DNA of 50,503 nt from Chitinivibrionales bacterium (GTDB lineage: Bacteria; Fibrobacterota; Chitinivibrionia; Chitinivibrionales; FEN-1185): the NCBI GenBank assembly GCA_035516255.1, contig DATJAL010000036.1:1-50503 (forward strand). The letters run 5' to 3'. A program made the position numbers and the translations under genes. Numbering within the stretch: the first letter of the stretch is position 1; the number at the start of each line of letters is the position of its first letter. Shown here piece after piece: positions 7,868-16,508 of the stretch. The notes beneath the pieces are model-generated. The model worked only from the letters and a program-made list of their open reading frames with translations. It was not told where the DNA came from and did no database searches.

Positions 7868-9163
7868 TCAACCTTCAGCTTTCAACTTGTCACCGGATTC
7901 CTCTATTTTCCCAGGTGTATATTCACCTATCAAGAAATCCAGCGTTTTTTGTTCTCTTATATCGGCTCTGATCCGGTTTGTGGTGCCGTTTTCCCGCAGC
8001 CGTTGCTTGAGCTGCTCGAACGGCTGCTTGTAGGCGTCGGCAAGCGCCTGAACCTGGCGGTCCACCTCCTCCTGCGTCGCTTTGATCTTCTCCTGCGCCG
8101 CGACAAAGTCGATGATCTTGTACCGCATGATGCCGCGCTCGGCGGTTGCCCGGTATTTCTGTTCGAGTTCCTCGCGCGTGGGCGGCGCCTCACCCGGACG
8201 CAGGTAGCGCGTCACCTCATCGGCCATGTGGTCGAGGTAGGCCTGGATGCGCGCCTCGGGAACCTCGAAATGGTTTTTGTCAATCAGTTTCTCTATTGCC
8301 TTGCCGTACGCCTCGTTCTTGGCGCGTTCCTTCTCGCGTCGCTCAAGGTCTTTGCGCACGGCCTCGCTTAAAGCGCCGGCGTCCGCGAAATCGCCGAGCT
8401 TCTTGAGGAATTCAGGCGTGAGCTCCGGCACCACCTTCTCCTTCACGGCATTGATCTTTACGGAAAAGAAAGCGTCCTTGCCAGCGAGGTCCTTGGTGGA
8501 GAAATCCTTGGGAAACCTGATGGCAATGTCGACCGCCTCTCCGGCGGAATGTCCGATGATGCCCTTGTCAAAGTCCTTTATTTCGCCGGCGCCGAGCTCG
8601 ATGGGATACTTGGGATTTGAAAAGTCCTTGCGCTCAACGCCGTCGATGACGACCTTGAAGTATTCGATGGCGACGCTGTCGCCTTTTTCGGCGGGCCGGG
8701 AAACGTCTCTCAATTCGGCGTTGCGCTGCCGCAGGTCTTCCACCGCCTTTTCCACGTCGCCGTCCTTGATTTTCTTCGGGTCCGCGCTGATGCCGAGGTT
8801 CTGGTAGCCCCTGATCTCCACCGGCGGGTCGATCTCGAATTCGACGGTGAAGGAGACCGGCGCGCCCTCGTCGGCCTTCAAGTTGCTGATCTTTCCTTTA
8901 CTGATGGGAAATATCGAATGCTGCTTGCAGGCGTCCTCAAACGAGCGCTCGACAAGGTCCTCCACGCTCTCGGAGTAAATGGACTTGCCGAAACGGCTCC
9001 TGATAAGGTTGGGCGGCGTTTTCCCGGGCCTGAACCCGGGCAGCGCCGCTTTTCGGGTGTACGTTGCCAGCTTTTTGGTAAATTCGCTTTCAACTTCTTC
9101 CTTGGGAATCTCGATGTCGAGGATCCGGATGAATGATTTTGGCTCTGAGACGGATACCTTCAA
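7868..9163 (-). CDS. tig: Trigger factor (ribosome-associated chaperone and prolyl isomerase)
   Basis: A 431-residue protein of the usual length. The N-terminal domain carries the ribosome-binding signature GFRPGKTPPNLIRSRFG (residues about 44-60). The FKBP-type PPIase domain covers about residues 150-245 (RPAEKGDSVAIEYF...), and the helical C-terminal chaperone arms follow. The start is TTG: AGGAGG lies about 5 bp upstream, and no ATG in frame fits the family's N-terminus. The 3' end of the gene runs into a TTTCAACTT-like repeat word that also occurs near 4060. Confidence 0.96.
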   Translation of the reverse strand: MKVSVSEPKSFIRILDIEIPKEEVESEFTKKLATYTRKAALPGFRPGKTPPNLIRSRFGKSIYSESVEDLVERSFEDACKQHSIFPISKGKISNLKADEGAPVSFTVEFEIDPPVEIRGYQNLGISADPKKIKDGDVEKAVEDLRQRNAELRDVSRPAEKGDSVAIEYFKVVIDGVERKDFSNPKYPIELGAGEIKDFDKGIIGHSAGEAVDIAIRFPKDFSTKDLAGKDAFFSVKINAVKEKVVPELTPEFLKKLGDFADAGALSEAVRKDLERREKERAKNEAYGKAIEKLIDKNHFEVPEARIQAYLDHMADEVTRYLRPGEAPPTREELEQKYRATAERGIMRYKIIDFVAAQEKIKATQEEVDRQVQALADAYKQPFEQLKQRLRENGTTNRIRADIREQKTLDFLIGEYTPGKIEESGDKLKAEG

Positions 9164-9293
9164 AAAATCCTCCTGTCAATGTTGACCGATGATAGGTTCA
9201 CCCTTCCCCGTTCAAGGTTCAGAGGCCCCCCCGTTCAGGGTTAAAGATTTAAAAAGGAGAGCACCGAATGTTGAACCGTGCAGCCCTGTTTAT

Positions 9294-9375
9294 TGCGAGA
9301 AGGGGGACTCGAACCCCCACAGGTTTCCCTACGAGATCCTAAGTCTCGCGCGTCTGCCAGTTCCGCCATCCTCGC
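9294..9375 (-). tRNA. tRNA-Leu, anticodon UAG
   Basis: On the minus strand the acceptor GCGAGGA pairs with TTCTCGC. The anticodon stem CGAGA/TCTCG carries the loop CTTAGGA, giving anticodon UAG. A long variable arm (TAGGGAAACCTG) marks a class II tRNA. The T-arm GGGGG/CCCCC holds TTCGAGT. CCA is not encoded, unlike tRNA-Ala in this window, so it must be added after transcription. It lies between tig and the outer-membrane protein gene. Confidence 0.93.
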
Positions 9376-9441
9376 AAAGAAAGGAAAAACCTTGTTTAAA
9401 AAATAACTCATACGGCCGGCGGCCTACAAACTTTTATGCGT

Positions 9442-11229
9442 CTATCGAGAGGTGTTAAACGAAAACCGGAGCCATATCCTGTGCTGCGATAGGTCGACCT
9501 TGGGGTCGGTGGAGAGCGGCTGGCTGTATTGGTAGGTGTAAAGGTAATCCAGGGTTACCGATTGGGCGATGCGCCAGGAGACCGTGGTGTTCACCCAATA
9601 CGTGGGGCGCAGCATGTGCTCCTTGATTATCGGGATGATGGGAAATTGAACGATCACCTCTCCTTCGGCGGTAATCCACCGTTCGAGCCGCAAAGCCGCG
9701 TTGATTGAAGTTTCGGGACCGTAGGAAATGACGGTGTTATCGCGTTCTTGTTGCACCACCTTGTAATTTCCATGAAAACGCGACAAAAGGGAATCGAGCG
9801 TGTCCCGCGTAAATATCGACCGCGGGTCCTGTTCCTTGGTCTTTATGGCCCCGGTGTCCACGTCCTGGAATTGGTCCCAGGTATTCCGCTGCGAATAGCC
9901 GAAACCGACCTTAAATTTGCCGTCAAATACGCCGGAGGTGATCGCATCGACATTCGCGCCGATGCCGAGTTCGATGTCCATTGGAGAAAATGAGGGCTTG
10001 AGCCTTTTCGCCTGAGCCGTGGAATCGGCTCCCGTGATCACCGAATCGGCGCCGGTAAGCAAAAACATATGGTATTGCGACGATTCCTGGAACCGGTCGT
10101 ACACGGGAAAAAAATTTGTCTCGAATTGCATGCGGCCGTATGGGCCGAGCCAGGGCATGAACCGCCAGACATAGAGGGAATACACCCTGAAATCGTCCGA
10201 CGTGTTGTTGATCTCTGTTACCCGTAAATTTGTAAAGTTGAATTCCTCATCAAAAAAGAATTTCGTGTCCCATTCCCCCTTGCCCAGCGAATGGTTGACG
10301 CGAAGGTTGGTGAGAAACACGATGGCCGAGTTGTTCGTGTCGTTGCTGGTGTTGAAGAGGATGCTGCCGCCGAGGTCGAGCCCGTACCGCCAGTGGGACG
10401 CGAACCGGCGCGACGCTTCGCTGGCGACGGTGACGCCGCCACTGGTGATTTTGCCGGTCACGGAATCCTCCACCACGGAGAAATGCGTGAGCTCGCCGGG
10501 AAGCAGGCGCACCGTCACAAAACTGGAAACTGCGTTGTAGCTCCCGCCGGTGCCGAATATCTTGTACAGCCCGGGGTTGAGTATCCACGTGTTCACGCGC
10601 TCGCCGAGGTTGGGGTCCCTGCCGTAGGTCCGGCCGAACGGTTCGAATTCGTCAAGCCGCACCATTTCGTAGCTGCCGCGGAACGGGATGTTGCTTTCGC
10701 TGACCACGTCGACCTGGAGGCCGGCCCACGTGGGATAGAGCGGAAGGGTCTTGCCCTCCTCGATGACCACCCATTTGACAAGCCGCTGCTTGGTGGAGCC
10801 GCTGCCGAAATGCACGCTGTAGGTGCCGGGGATGAGGCAGAATTTTTTTCCGGGCTTGCCCGACTGCAGCACCTTTCCGTTGGAGTCGGCGATCTGGACA
10901 TCGGGCTCGAGGGAGGGGTCCCCCATGCGGGGCACGAACACCGCGCCCTTGCCGATGGGAATGGAAGTCTCATCCTCGTCGACCTGCTGCGACACGGGGG
11001 GCGCGTCCCACGTCTTCACCGCCTCGGTATACCATTCCGGCGCGTAGGGTGACATCGTTGGCGCCCGCACCGAGGCGGTGTCGCGGCGCACGCTCGCGTT
11101 CATATCGCCGGTGATCTCATCGCCGGGGAGCGCGGGCGGCGGTTCCGCAAACGCAAGGGCGGCGTAGCATATGCCCGTGACGCACGCCGGCCGCAGCGCC
11201 GTGGAAATGCGGGAGCGCGTCGCCTTCAT
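9442..11229 (-). CDS. Outer-membrane beta-barrel-like protein, last gene of the Mla operon
   Basis: 595 residues from the ATG at 11229, chosen because it gives a signal peptide (MKATRSRIST...ALAFA) and sits one base after the stop of the lipoprotein gene; a longer frame upstream would overlap that gene. Residues about 75-270 look like two or three beta-sandwich repeats, and the last ~320 are alternating aromatic/polar strands. The chain ends HRIWLRFSFNTSR, as in outer-membrane barrels with a late terminal Phe. No named family recognised. Its place at the end of an MCE transport operon suggests it could be the outer-membrane partner of the system (inference). Confidence 0.65.
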   Translation of the reverse strand: MKATRSRISTALRPACVTGICYAALAFAEPPPALPGDEITGDMNASVRRDTASVRAPTMSPYAPEWYTEAVKTWDAPPVSQQVDEDETSIPIGKGAVFVPRMGDPSLEPDVQIADSNGKVLQSGKPGKKFCLIPGTYSVHFGSGSTKQRLVKWVVIEEGKTLPLYPTWAGLQVDVVSESNIPFRGSYEMVRLDEFEPFGRTYGRDPNLGERVNTWILNPGLYKIFGTGGSYNAVSSFVTVRLLPGELTHFSVVEDSVTGKITSGGVTVASEASRRFASHWRYGLDLGGSILFNTSNDTNNSAIVFLTNLRVNHSLGKGEWDTKFFFDEEFNFTNLRVTEINNTSDDFRVYSLYVWRFMPWLGPYGRMQFETNFFPVYDRFQESSQYHMFLLTGADSVITGADSTAQAKRLKPSFSPMDIELGIGANVDAITSGVFDGKFKVGFGYSQRNTWDQFQDVDTGAIKTKEQDPRSIFTRDTLDSLLSRFHGNYKVVQQERDNTVISYGPETSINAALRLERWITAEGEVIVQFPIIPIIKEHMLRPTYWVNTTVSWRIAQSVTLDYLYTYQYSQPLSTDPKVDLSQHRIWLRFSFNTSR

Positions 11230-11230
11230 G

Positions 11231-11932
11231 CTATTCCCCGCCTTCGCCCCGGAATTTTTCAATTTCCTTGGCTCTGCTGGAATCGGCGCTCGCCGCGTTA
11301 TTGCCCGAGGCGCCGTATTCGCGGGCGAACACCTCGTCCAAATCGTGGACCGCCTGGTTGACGATGAACTCGAGGAGCGAAGACATCTCGCGCACGACAT
11401 TGTCGGGCGAGTATTGATAGACGCGTTTCCTGTTGTCAAAAACGCGGGAATACAAAACGCGTCCGTCGCTCATCCTGGAAAGCGTGAGGCGCAGGGCAAG
11501 GTGCGCAAACCACAATTGGTCGCTGTCGTATTCCTCGATCGCCTCGATGTTCCCGGAAAGTTCGTAATCGGCCTTGAAGCCCTCGTCGAACCGCCGGATG
11601 ATGTGACTGACGAGGTTGATGGCGTTGAGGTGCTTCTGCACAAGGTCGGTGATCATACGGTTGGGTTTAACCGCCCATATTTTATAAAAGTAGTAGCGCA
11701 GCTCGAACGGACTTTGCCGGTACACGATCTGCGGCCGGTTGTAGGCGTCTTCGATGCTGAATTCCTTGAGCCGCAGCGTGAACGGGTACGGTGAGGCAAG
11801 GAGCCTGCCCGTCAGTACCGAGGGCACGTAATTGAGGACGTAATATTGCTTAACGGGAATGGTGCCGCAGCAGGCGATGACGGCCAGCAGGACCGCGATG
11901 CTCCATAGCACTCGTGCGTGGCTGTATTTCAT
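11231..11932 (-). CDS. ABC-type transport auxiliary lipoprotein (PqiC/PF03886-like)
   Basis: 233 residues from the ATG at 11932, which lies one base after the mlaD-like stop (TGA-C-ATG). The N-terminal sequence has a hydrophobic stretch followed by a lipobox-like VIACCG, so it is probably a lipoprotein. VKQYYVLNYVP just after the Cys is the typical opening of the PqiC/YmbA and related auxiliary lipoproteins, followed by a predicted TRLKEFSIEDAYNRPQIVYR-like strand and helix pattern of that family. Such proteins sit at the outer membrane and contact MCE tunnels. A longer start reaching into mlaD is unlikely. It is coupled to the genes on both sides. Confidence 0.75.
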   Translation of the reverse strand: MKYSHARVLWSIAVLLAVIACCGTIPVKQYYVLNYVPSVLTGRLLASPYPFTLRLKEFSIEDAYNRPQIVYRQSPFELRYYFYKIWAVKPNRMITDLVQKHLNAINLVSHIIRRFDEGFKADYELSGNIEAIEEYDSDQLWFAHLALRLTLSRMSDGRVLYSRVFDNRKRVYQYSPDNVVREMSSLLEFIVNQAVHDLDEVFAREYGASGNNAASADSSRAKEIEKFRGEGGE

Positions 11933-11933
11933 G

Positions 11934-12851
11934 TCACCGTTCTCTCTCTTTCTGTTGTTCTCCTTTGAGAATGAGCGACGGGTTTTCGGAAAGCTCGTTG
12001 ATAAGCTGGTTGGCGTTTTCAAGCGCCTCGCGAAGGTTCTGCATGGACACCGAAACGTCCTCACGGCTCTGGCGTACAATGAGGAACATGGTTTCGGACA
12101 GATTTTTAAGGGACAAGACGGTGGAATCGACCCGGGTCACGATCCGCGAAAGCTGGCTTTCCGGAAGGCTGCGGTTGACCGTTTTTGTTATCGAATGGAT
12201 ATCGGATGAAATGCTGTCAATTTTTGTGATGACGTGCCTGGCGGTGCCGGCGATGTTGGTGAAATCCGGGCCCGCGGTGCTGAAGAATTTCCTGGCGTCG
12301 GAAGAGACCGCGACGAGGTTGTCGAGGATTTTTTTGATTGAGGCGAGACTGTCGGGCTCCGAAATGGCGTTGAGATGGTTGAGGAGGATCTCCACCTTGC
12401 TCACGATGACGTCGAACTTACCGGTGAGCTGGTTCAATACGGAAACTTTCGTCGGGATCTCTGAATTGGGCGGCAGCAACGGCGCCTCGTTGGTGCCTCC
12501 CATGATGTCGAGATAGTTGAGGCCCGTTATTCCCATTGACCACGACTGCGCGAACATGTCTTTCTTCATGGGAAAGTCGTTCTGCACCTTGATCACCACC
12601 TGGATCCTCGAAAGGTTTTTTGGATCGTAGGAAATTTTGGATACTTTACCGATAAGAACGCCGTGATATTTCACCTGCGATCCCTGCTCGAGCCCGCTCA
12701 TGGATTCTCCCGTAAAGTACGCGAAATAGGTCTTGTCCTTGTGCGTGAGGCGGATGCCGAGCGGGATGGCGACGAGCACGACCAGTATGCATGCCGCAAT
12801 GGTCACGAAAATCCCGAGACGAGCGCGCTGTGCGGCGGTGATGTTGCTCAT
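11934..12851 (-). CDS. mlaD: MCE-domain protein, MlaD-like
   Basis: 305 residues. One transmembrane helix (residues about 10-30) anchors it in the inner membrane. The MCE domain (about 38-120) contains GSQVKYHGVLIGKVSKI and a GITGLNYLDI strand. The long helical C-terminal part (about 140-300) has heptad-like Leu/Ile spacing, as in MCE proteins that form periplasmic tunnels. It is the substrate-binding, tunnel-forming subunit of an ABC phospholipid transporter. The ATG overlaps the mlaF stop by 4 bp (ATGA). It is longer than E. coli MlaD (183 aa), closer to the Mce/LetB-like or plant-TGD2-like single-MCE form. Confidence 0.88.
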   Translation of the reverse strand: MSNITAAQRARLGIFVTIAACILVVLVAIPLGIRLTHKDKTYFAYFTGESMSGLEQGSQVKYHGVLIGKVSKISYDPKNLSRIQVVIKVQNDFPMKKDMFAQSWSMGITGLNYLDIMGGTNEAPLLPPNSEIPTKVSVLNQLTGKFDVIVSKVEILLNHLNAISEPDSLASIKKILDNLVAVSSDARKFFSTAGPDFTNIAGTARHVITKIDSISSDIHSITKTVNRSLPESQLSRIVTRVDSTVLSLKNLSETMFLIVRQSREDVSVSMQNLREALENANQLINELSENPSLILKGEQQKERER

Positions 12852-13657
12852 GCGGTCTGCTCCACGGTAAAGAGCGACGCTCCCGCGGCGGCGGCCGCGG
12901 CTGGCGTGCTGTCCTTGCGCATGAAGAAGTCGAACACCGGGCCCGAGGCGAATCGCTCGGCGCGTGCCAGGGGCCCATCGAAGAGCACGTTGCCGTTGTG
13001 CAGGAACACGATGGTGTCCGCGATTTTCTTAATGGAGGCCAGCTCGTGCGTCACCACCACGACGGTGATGGACAGCCTTTCGCGCAGCGACAGAAGGAGC
13101 CCGTCGAGGCCGGCCGCGGTCACCGGGTCGAGCCCGGCCGACGGTTCGTCGCAGAACAGAAGGGGAGGGTCGAGCACCAGGGCGCGGGCGAGCGCCGCGC
13201 GCTTGCGCATGCCGCCCGAGAGCTCCTCGGGCAGCAACGTGGCCGCATGGGCAAGCCCCACCTGCGAAAGCTTGAGCATCACGATCTCGCGCATCAAGTC
13301 GGGCGAAAGGTTCGTGTGCATCTCCAGCGGCAAGGCGACGTTTTCAGCCACGGTGAGCGAGCCGAGCAGCGCACCGTTCTGAAACAGGATGCCCGCCCGC
13401 TTGAGCAGGTCAACGGTTTCCTGCGAGTCAAGGTCCGCAAGCTCCCTGCCGAACAGCCGCACGCTGCCGTGCGACGGCGAAAGCAGTCCGACAATGGTCT
13501 TGAGGAGGGTTGTTTTGCCGCACCCCGAAGGGCCGAGAATCACCTTTATTTCCCGCGGCAGCACGCTCATGCTTACATTGTCAAGCACTGTGTGCTCGCC
13601 GTAGGCGACGCTGACATTGCGGACTTCTATGACGGGTACGTTTTGATTTTCAGCCAT
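12848..13657 (-). CDS. mlaF: ABC transporter ATPase, MlaF-like
   Basis: 269 residues from the ATG at 13657, the same length as E. coli MlaF; an upstream ATG at 13699 would add 14 residues without a better ribosome site. Walker A is GPSGCGKTTLL, the signature LSGGMRKRAALARAL, Walker B LLFCDEPSAGLDP and the H-loop VVVTHELAS. It powers the MlaE permease. It overlaps mlaD by 4 bp and lies 110 bp after the permease gene. The C-terminal tail is Ala-rich, not the usual MlaF hook, so contact with a STAS subunit may differ. Confidence 0.92.
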   Translation of the reverse strand: MAENQNVPVIEVRNVSVAYGEHTVLDNVSMSVLPREIKVILGPSGCGKTTLLKTIVGLLSPSHGSVRLFGRELADLDSQETVDLLKRAGILFQNGALLGSLTVAENVALPLEMHTNLSPDLMREIVMLKLSQVGLAHAATLLPEELSGGMRKRAALARALVLDPPLLFCDEPSAGLDPVTAAGLDGLLLSLRERLSITVVVVTHELASIKKIADTIVFLHNGNVLFDGPLARAERFASGPVFDFFMRKDSTPAAAAAAGASLFTVEQTA

Positions 13658-13767
13658 AAAAAGATCTATCTCAGAATAAGAGCATTTCTCATTATACAAC
13701 AGGGAACCGATTTATTTCAATAAAAGACGGGCAAATCATTACACATCAACGTTATTCCAATCGCTGA

Positions 13768-14829
13768 TTAAAAAATAAACGAAAAAGCCGCGTCCGCCAT
13801 GATGATAATGAAAATTCCCGTCACCACGCTGGCCGTGGTTTCCTTTCCCACCGATTCCGCGCCTCCGCGCACCCTGAATCCGTGGAACGAGCCTATCCAG
13901 ATGATGAGCCAGGAAAAAACGACGGACTTTACCACGTTCGCCACGACGTCGATGAAGACGATGTTCTTCATCATTTCCCGTATGAAAAGCCCGGAGGAAA
14001 TGTCAAGGTAAAACACCGCGACCAGATAACCGCCGAGAAGTCCGAACATGGTGCCGGCAATGGAGAGCAGGGGCATGGTGATTGACAGGGCGATAAATTT
14101 CGGGATGATCACAAACTGGACCGGATTAATGCCCATGGTGCGCAGCGCATCGATCTCCTCGCCGACCACCATGGTGGCGATCTCCGCCGTTGTGGCGCTG
14201 CCGTTGCGGCCCGTGAGTATTATCGCGGTCATGAGCGGGCCGAGCTCCTTTATCATTGAAATGGTCATCATGGGGGCGAGAAAGATGCCGGCGCCGAACT
14301 GCTGGAGCTGCAGCGCCGCCTGGAGCGCGAGCACGATGCCGATGAGAAATGAAAGCAGGCTCACAATACCGAGCGCCTTGTATCCCATTAAAAACATCTG
14401 CAGCTCAATCGACCCTTTCCTGAAATCTCTTTTTTTCAGCACTCCGGCGGTTCCCCAATAAATAATTTCCGTAAACATTGACAGTGCTGCAACGGCTGTG
14501 GTGCGGAATGCCAAGACAAAGTCTCCCATGCGCGCGAACGCATTTTCTTTTTTTCCGGAAGCCTCCTGCTTCTCAACGGCGGATCTGCCGTAGGAGTCCA
14601 AAGTGGAAAGTAGGTCGTGGGATGCGTTGCGGAGCGTGAGTTTGTTTCCGGCCTTGGCATACTGTCTGCCGAGGAAAAAAAGCAGGGAGAGCCCGGCGGA
14701 ATCGAAGAGTGTGGTGCTTGATAAATCCAGCACCAGCGGTTCGGTGTTTCGCCTTGCTAAAAGAGTGCGCCCGTTTTTTTCAATCCATTCCCTGGTCAGG
14801 GATGCCGGAAGATGAACGGTTTCGGCCAT
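13768..14829 (-). CDS. mlaE: MlaE-type permease with an N-terminal STAS domain
   Basis: 353 residues. Residues about 1-95 are a STAS domain (VLDLSSTTLFDSAGLSLLFFLGRQ), the fold of MlaB. Residues about 110-350 are an MlaE permease with five to six hydrophobic helices and the conserved block ELGPLMTAIILTGRNGSATTAEIATM. In E. coli MlaB is a separate protein that binds MlaF; here it is fused to the membrane subunit, so the regulatory domain is delivered in cis. It is the first gene of the five-gene operon. The ribosome site is weak. Confidence 0.92.
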   Translation of the reverse strand: MAETVHLPASLTREWIEKNGRTLLARRNTEPLVLDLSSTTLFDSAGLSLLFFLGRQYAKAGNKLTLRNASHDLLSTLDSYGRSAVEKQEASGKKENAFARMGDFVLAFRTTAVAALSMFTEIIYWGTAGVLKKRDFRKGSIELQMFLMGYKALGIVSLLSFLIGIVLALQAALQLQQFGAGIFLAPMMTISMIKELGPLMTAIILTGRNGSATTAEIATMVVGEEIDALRTMGINPVQFVIIPKFIALSITMPLLSIAGTMFGLLGGYLVAVFYLDISSGLFIREMMKNIVFIDVVANVVKSVVFSWLIIWIGSFHGFRVRGGAESVGKETTASVVTGIFIIIMADAAFSFIF

Positions 14830-15216
14830 ACTATGTTCAAAATATATTGATCGCAGGGGTGTGTTGGAGCCTTTTAACCTTAAATGACCGGTACCGGCTT
14901 GGAACGGGATTGCTTGACAAAATGGTCTATCCTTTTGTCAATCAATTTCCTCGAAATTGCCCCATAGTAAATTTGGGTGAAATCGCATTAATAATATGTT
15001 GTAAGACATTATATAACATTGAGTTGCAAATATGCGGCGAGTCGAATCTCGGAAGATTTTTAAGAAAATAATATAAGAAAGTTGTTGATTTTTTTGCCAT
15101 TTAGCCCTATATTTGTTATGCTTATTTAGTAAAGGATTGGGTTTCTGGCCATCTTAGCTAACCAAAGTTCCTGATACTAAATCACCTTAAAAACCTGGAA
15201 AGGATACCGAACGTCT
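14830..15216. other. Divergent intergenic region between mlaE and the zinc-finger gene
   Basis: 387 bp with no gene recognised. It is AT-rich and starts both divergent transcripts. The clearest element is the promoter candidate at 15085-15113 for the plus-strand gene. I see no good promoter for mlaE and no repeat in it. Confidence 0.5.
15085..15113 (+). promoter_or_regulatory. Candidate sigma70-type promoter of the double zinc-finger gene
   Basis: TTGATT at 15085-15090 and TATATT at 15108-15113 are separated by 17 bp. It would give a leader of about 95 nt before the ATG at 15217, which has GGAAAGGA upstream. Confidence 0.4.
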
Positions 15217-15684
15217 ATGCAGTTACCAAAGTCCAGACGTCGCCAGAAATTGCGTGAAAAAAAATGCCAGTATCCGGGGTGCGGCAAGATTTTCTTCGGC
15301 ATTCACATTTCAAAATACTGCCCGGAACACCGGCAGGACCGTTACCGTATCAGGAAACGGACGAAGCCCGAAGATGTGAATATCAAGAACCAGACCTTCA
15401 AGCACAATTATACCGAGGTAATCACGATGGTGCTCAATTGCGCGCTTGAGGGATGCGACAACCAGTTTGAGGTGAAGATTTATCCGCGCCAGTATATTTA
15501 TCCAAAATACTGTCCTGAGCACCGGAACGAATACAAGAGAATACGGCACCTGCGCCAGATCGGCAGGGAAGACCTCATTGAGCAGATGATGAAGGAAAGC
15601 GAGATGATCGAGATCGAGCCTTCGACGCTCAAGGAAAAGGAGGGCAAAGCGGACGACGTGGAGGCTGTTGACGAGGTCGCCTAG
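15217..15684 (+). CDS. Small protein with two CX4C...CX2H zinc-finger-like repeats
   Basis: 155 residues. Two similar blocks carry Cys17-X4-Cys22...Cys35-X2-His38 and Cys75-X4-Cys80...Cys99-X2-His102, each ending in YCPEHR followed by a run of Arg/Lys (DRYRIRK, NEYKRIR). The N-terminus is also very basic and the C-terminus is acidic. The spacing and the HxxxR ending suggest two zinc knuckles with basic nucleic-acid-facing helices. No named family recognised. It is a candidate DNA- or RNA-binding protein. It has its own promoter candidate and terminator, so it is probably a monocistronic gene. Confidence 0.75.
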   Translation: MQLPKSRRRQKLREKKCQYPGCGKIFFGIHISKYCPEHRQDRYRIRKRTKPEDVNIKNQTFKHNYTEVITMVLNCALEGCDNQFEVKIYPRQYIYPKYCPEHRNEYKRIRHLRQIGREDLIEQMMKESEMIEIEPSTLKEKEGKADDVEAVDEVA

Positions 15685-15721
15685 TCGCAAGAAAAATCTT
15701 TTCCTCGGATAAGTGGACAAA

Positions 15722-15756
15722 ATGAGGATGGCAGCAATGCCATCCTCATTTTTTTA
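15722..15756 (+). terminator. Strong Rho-independent terminator after the zinc-finger gene
   Basis: A 12-bp perfect stem (15722-15733 with 15738-15749) has a 4-nt GCAA loop and a run of seven or eight T. The A-rich left flank may let it also act for the minus-strand gene ending at 15792. Confidence 0.93.
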
Positions 15757-15791
15757 TCCGCTCGATATCCTGTTTGATGGCCGAATGGATT

Positions 15792-16508
15792 TTATTTCTT
15801 CCCCGTAAGCTCCATCGCCGCGCCGGGCCTTCCCGGAATCCCGGTTGATTCGCTTCTGACAAGCACGCCGTCGCTTTTCCTGAACCAGTAGTTTGCGTGC
15901 CAGAGGGCCGCGAAAATGCCTGTCGGCGAGGCCCGCACATGGACCGCGGCGGTTTTTTCGCCCTTGAAAACTATGGTTTCCTCGCCGATGCGCTTCACCT
16001 GCATCTGCGCGGTCTTCAGCGGGTACGGCCCCATGAGCGCAACGGTCTGGAACACAAGCGACGTGTTGTTTGAAAAAGCGAAATCCGCGAGGTCAAACGG
16101 TATCATCTGCTTCCACGCGGCTCCTTTGAGCGCATACGATTTTGCCACCGGTTTTTTCCTGAAAATGCCGGAAAGCAAAAGGCTGTCGCCGGAACGAACG
16201 ACAGCCACCCGTGTGCCTTCCCACGCATTGCTTGATTTCCACGACCGCTCAATGCCCGTCGAATCAATCATGAGCTCGCTCGCCACAGACGCCGTTTCTG
16301 CGCGCCAATCGGAATACATGGTTTCGGATTTCCCGGATTTGGTGATGATGCAGGTTGAAAGTGCCGTGTCTCTGCCCATGAAGAAACGGTAGGAGAGCGT
16401 GTCGGAGGCGCAAATGTCAAGGGATGTCAGCAAAAGAATCGGGATGATCAGCGACCGCGCTGACATGGAGGGTTGCCGGCGGACGCGAAAGCGCACCGTC
16501 ATTTGCAT
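15792..16508 (-). CDS. Secreted hypothetical protein, DUF3108-like
   Basis: 238 residues; the ATG follows the rhodanese stop directly (TAA-ATG). A signal peptide is likely (after MSARSLIIPILLLTSLDICASD; an alternative start at 16466 would begin just there). The rest is a beta-rich pattern, with strands ending in an LVRSESTG / AMELTGKK motif of the kind seen at the end of proteins that measure or bind an outer-membrane ligand (DUF3108-like). The relation is weak. It is predicted to be periplasmic and possibly co-regulated with the rhodanese just upstream. Confidence 0.6.
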   Translation of the reverse strand: MQMTVRFRVRRQPSMSARSLIIPILLLTSLDICASDTLSYRFFMGRDTALSTCIITKSGKSETMYSDWRAETASVASELMIDSTGIERSWKSSNAWEGTRVAVVRSGDSLLLSGIFRKKPVAKSYALKGAAWKQMIPFDLADFAFSNNTSLVFQTVALMGPYPLKTAQMQVKRIGEETIVFKGEKTAAVHVRASPTGIFAALWHANYWFRKSDGVLVRSESTGIPGRPGAAMELTGKK

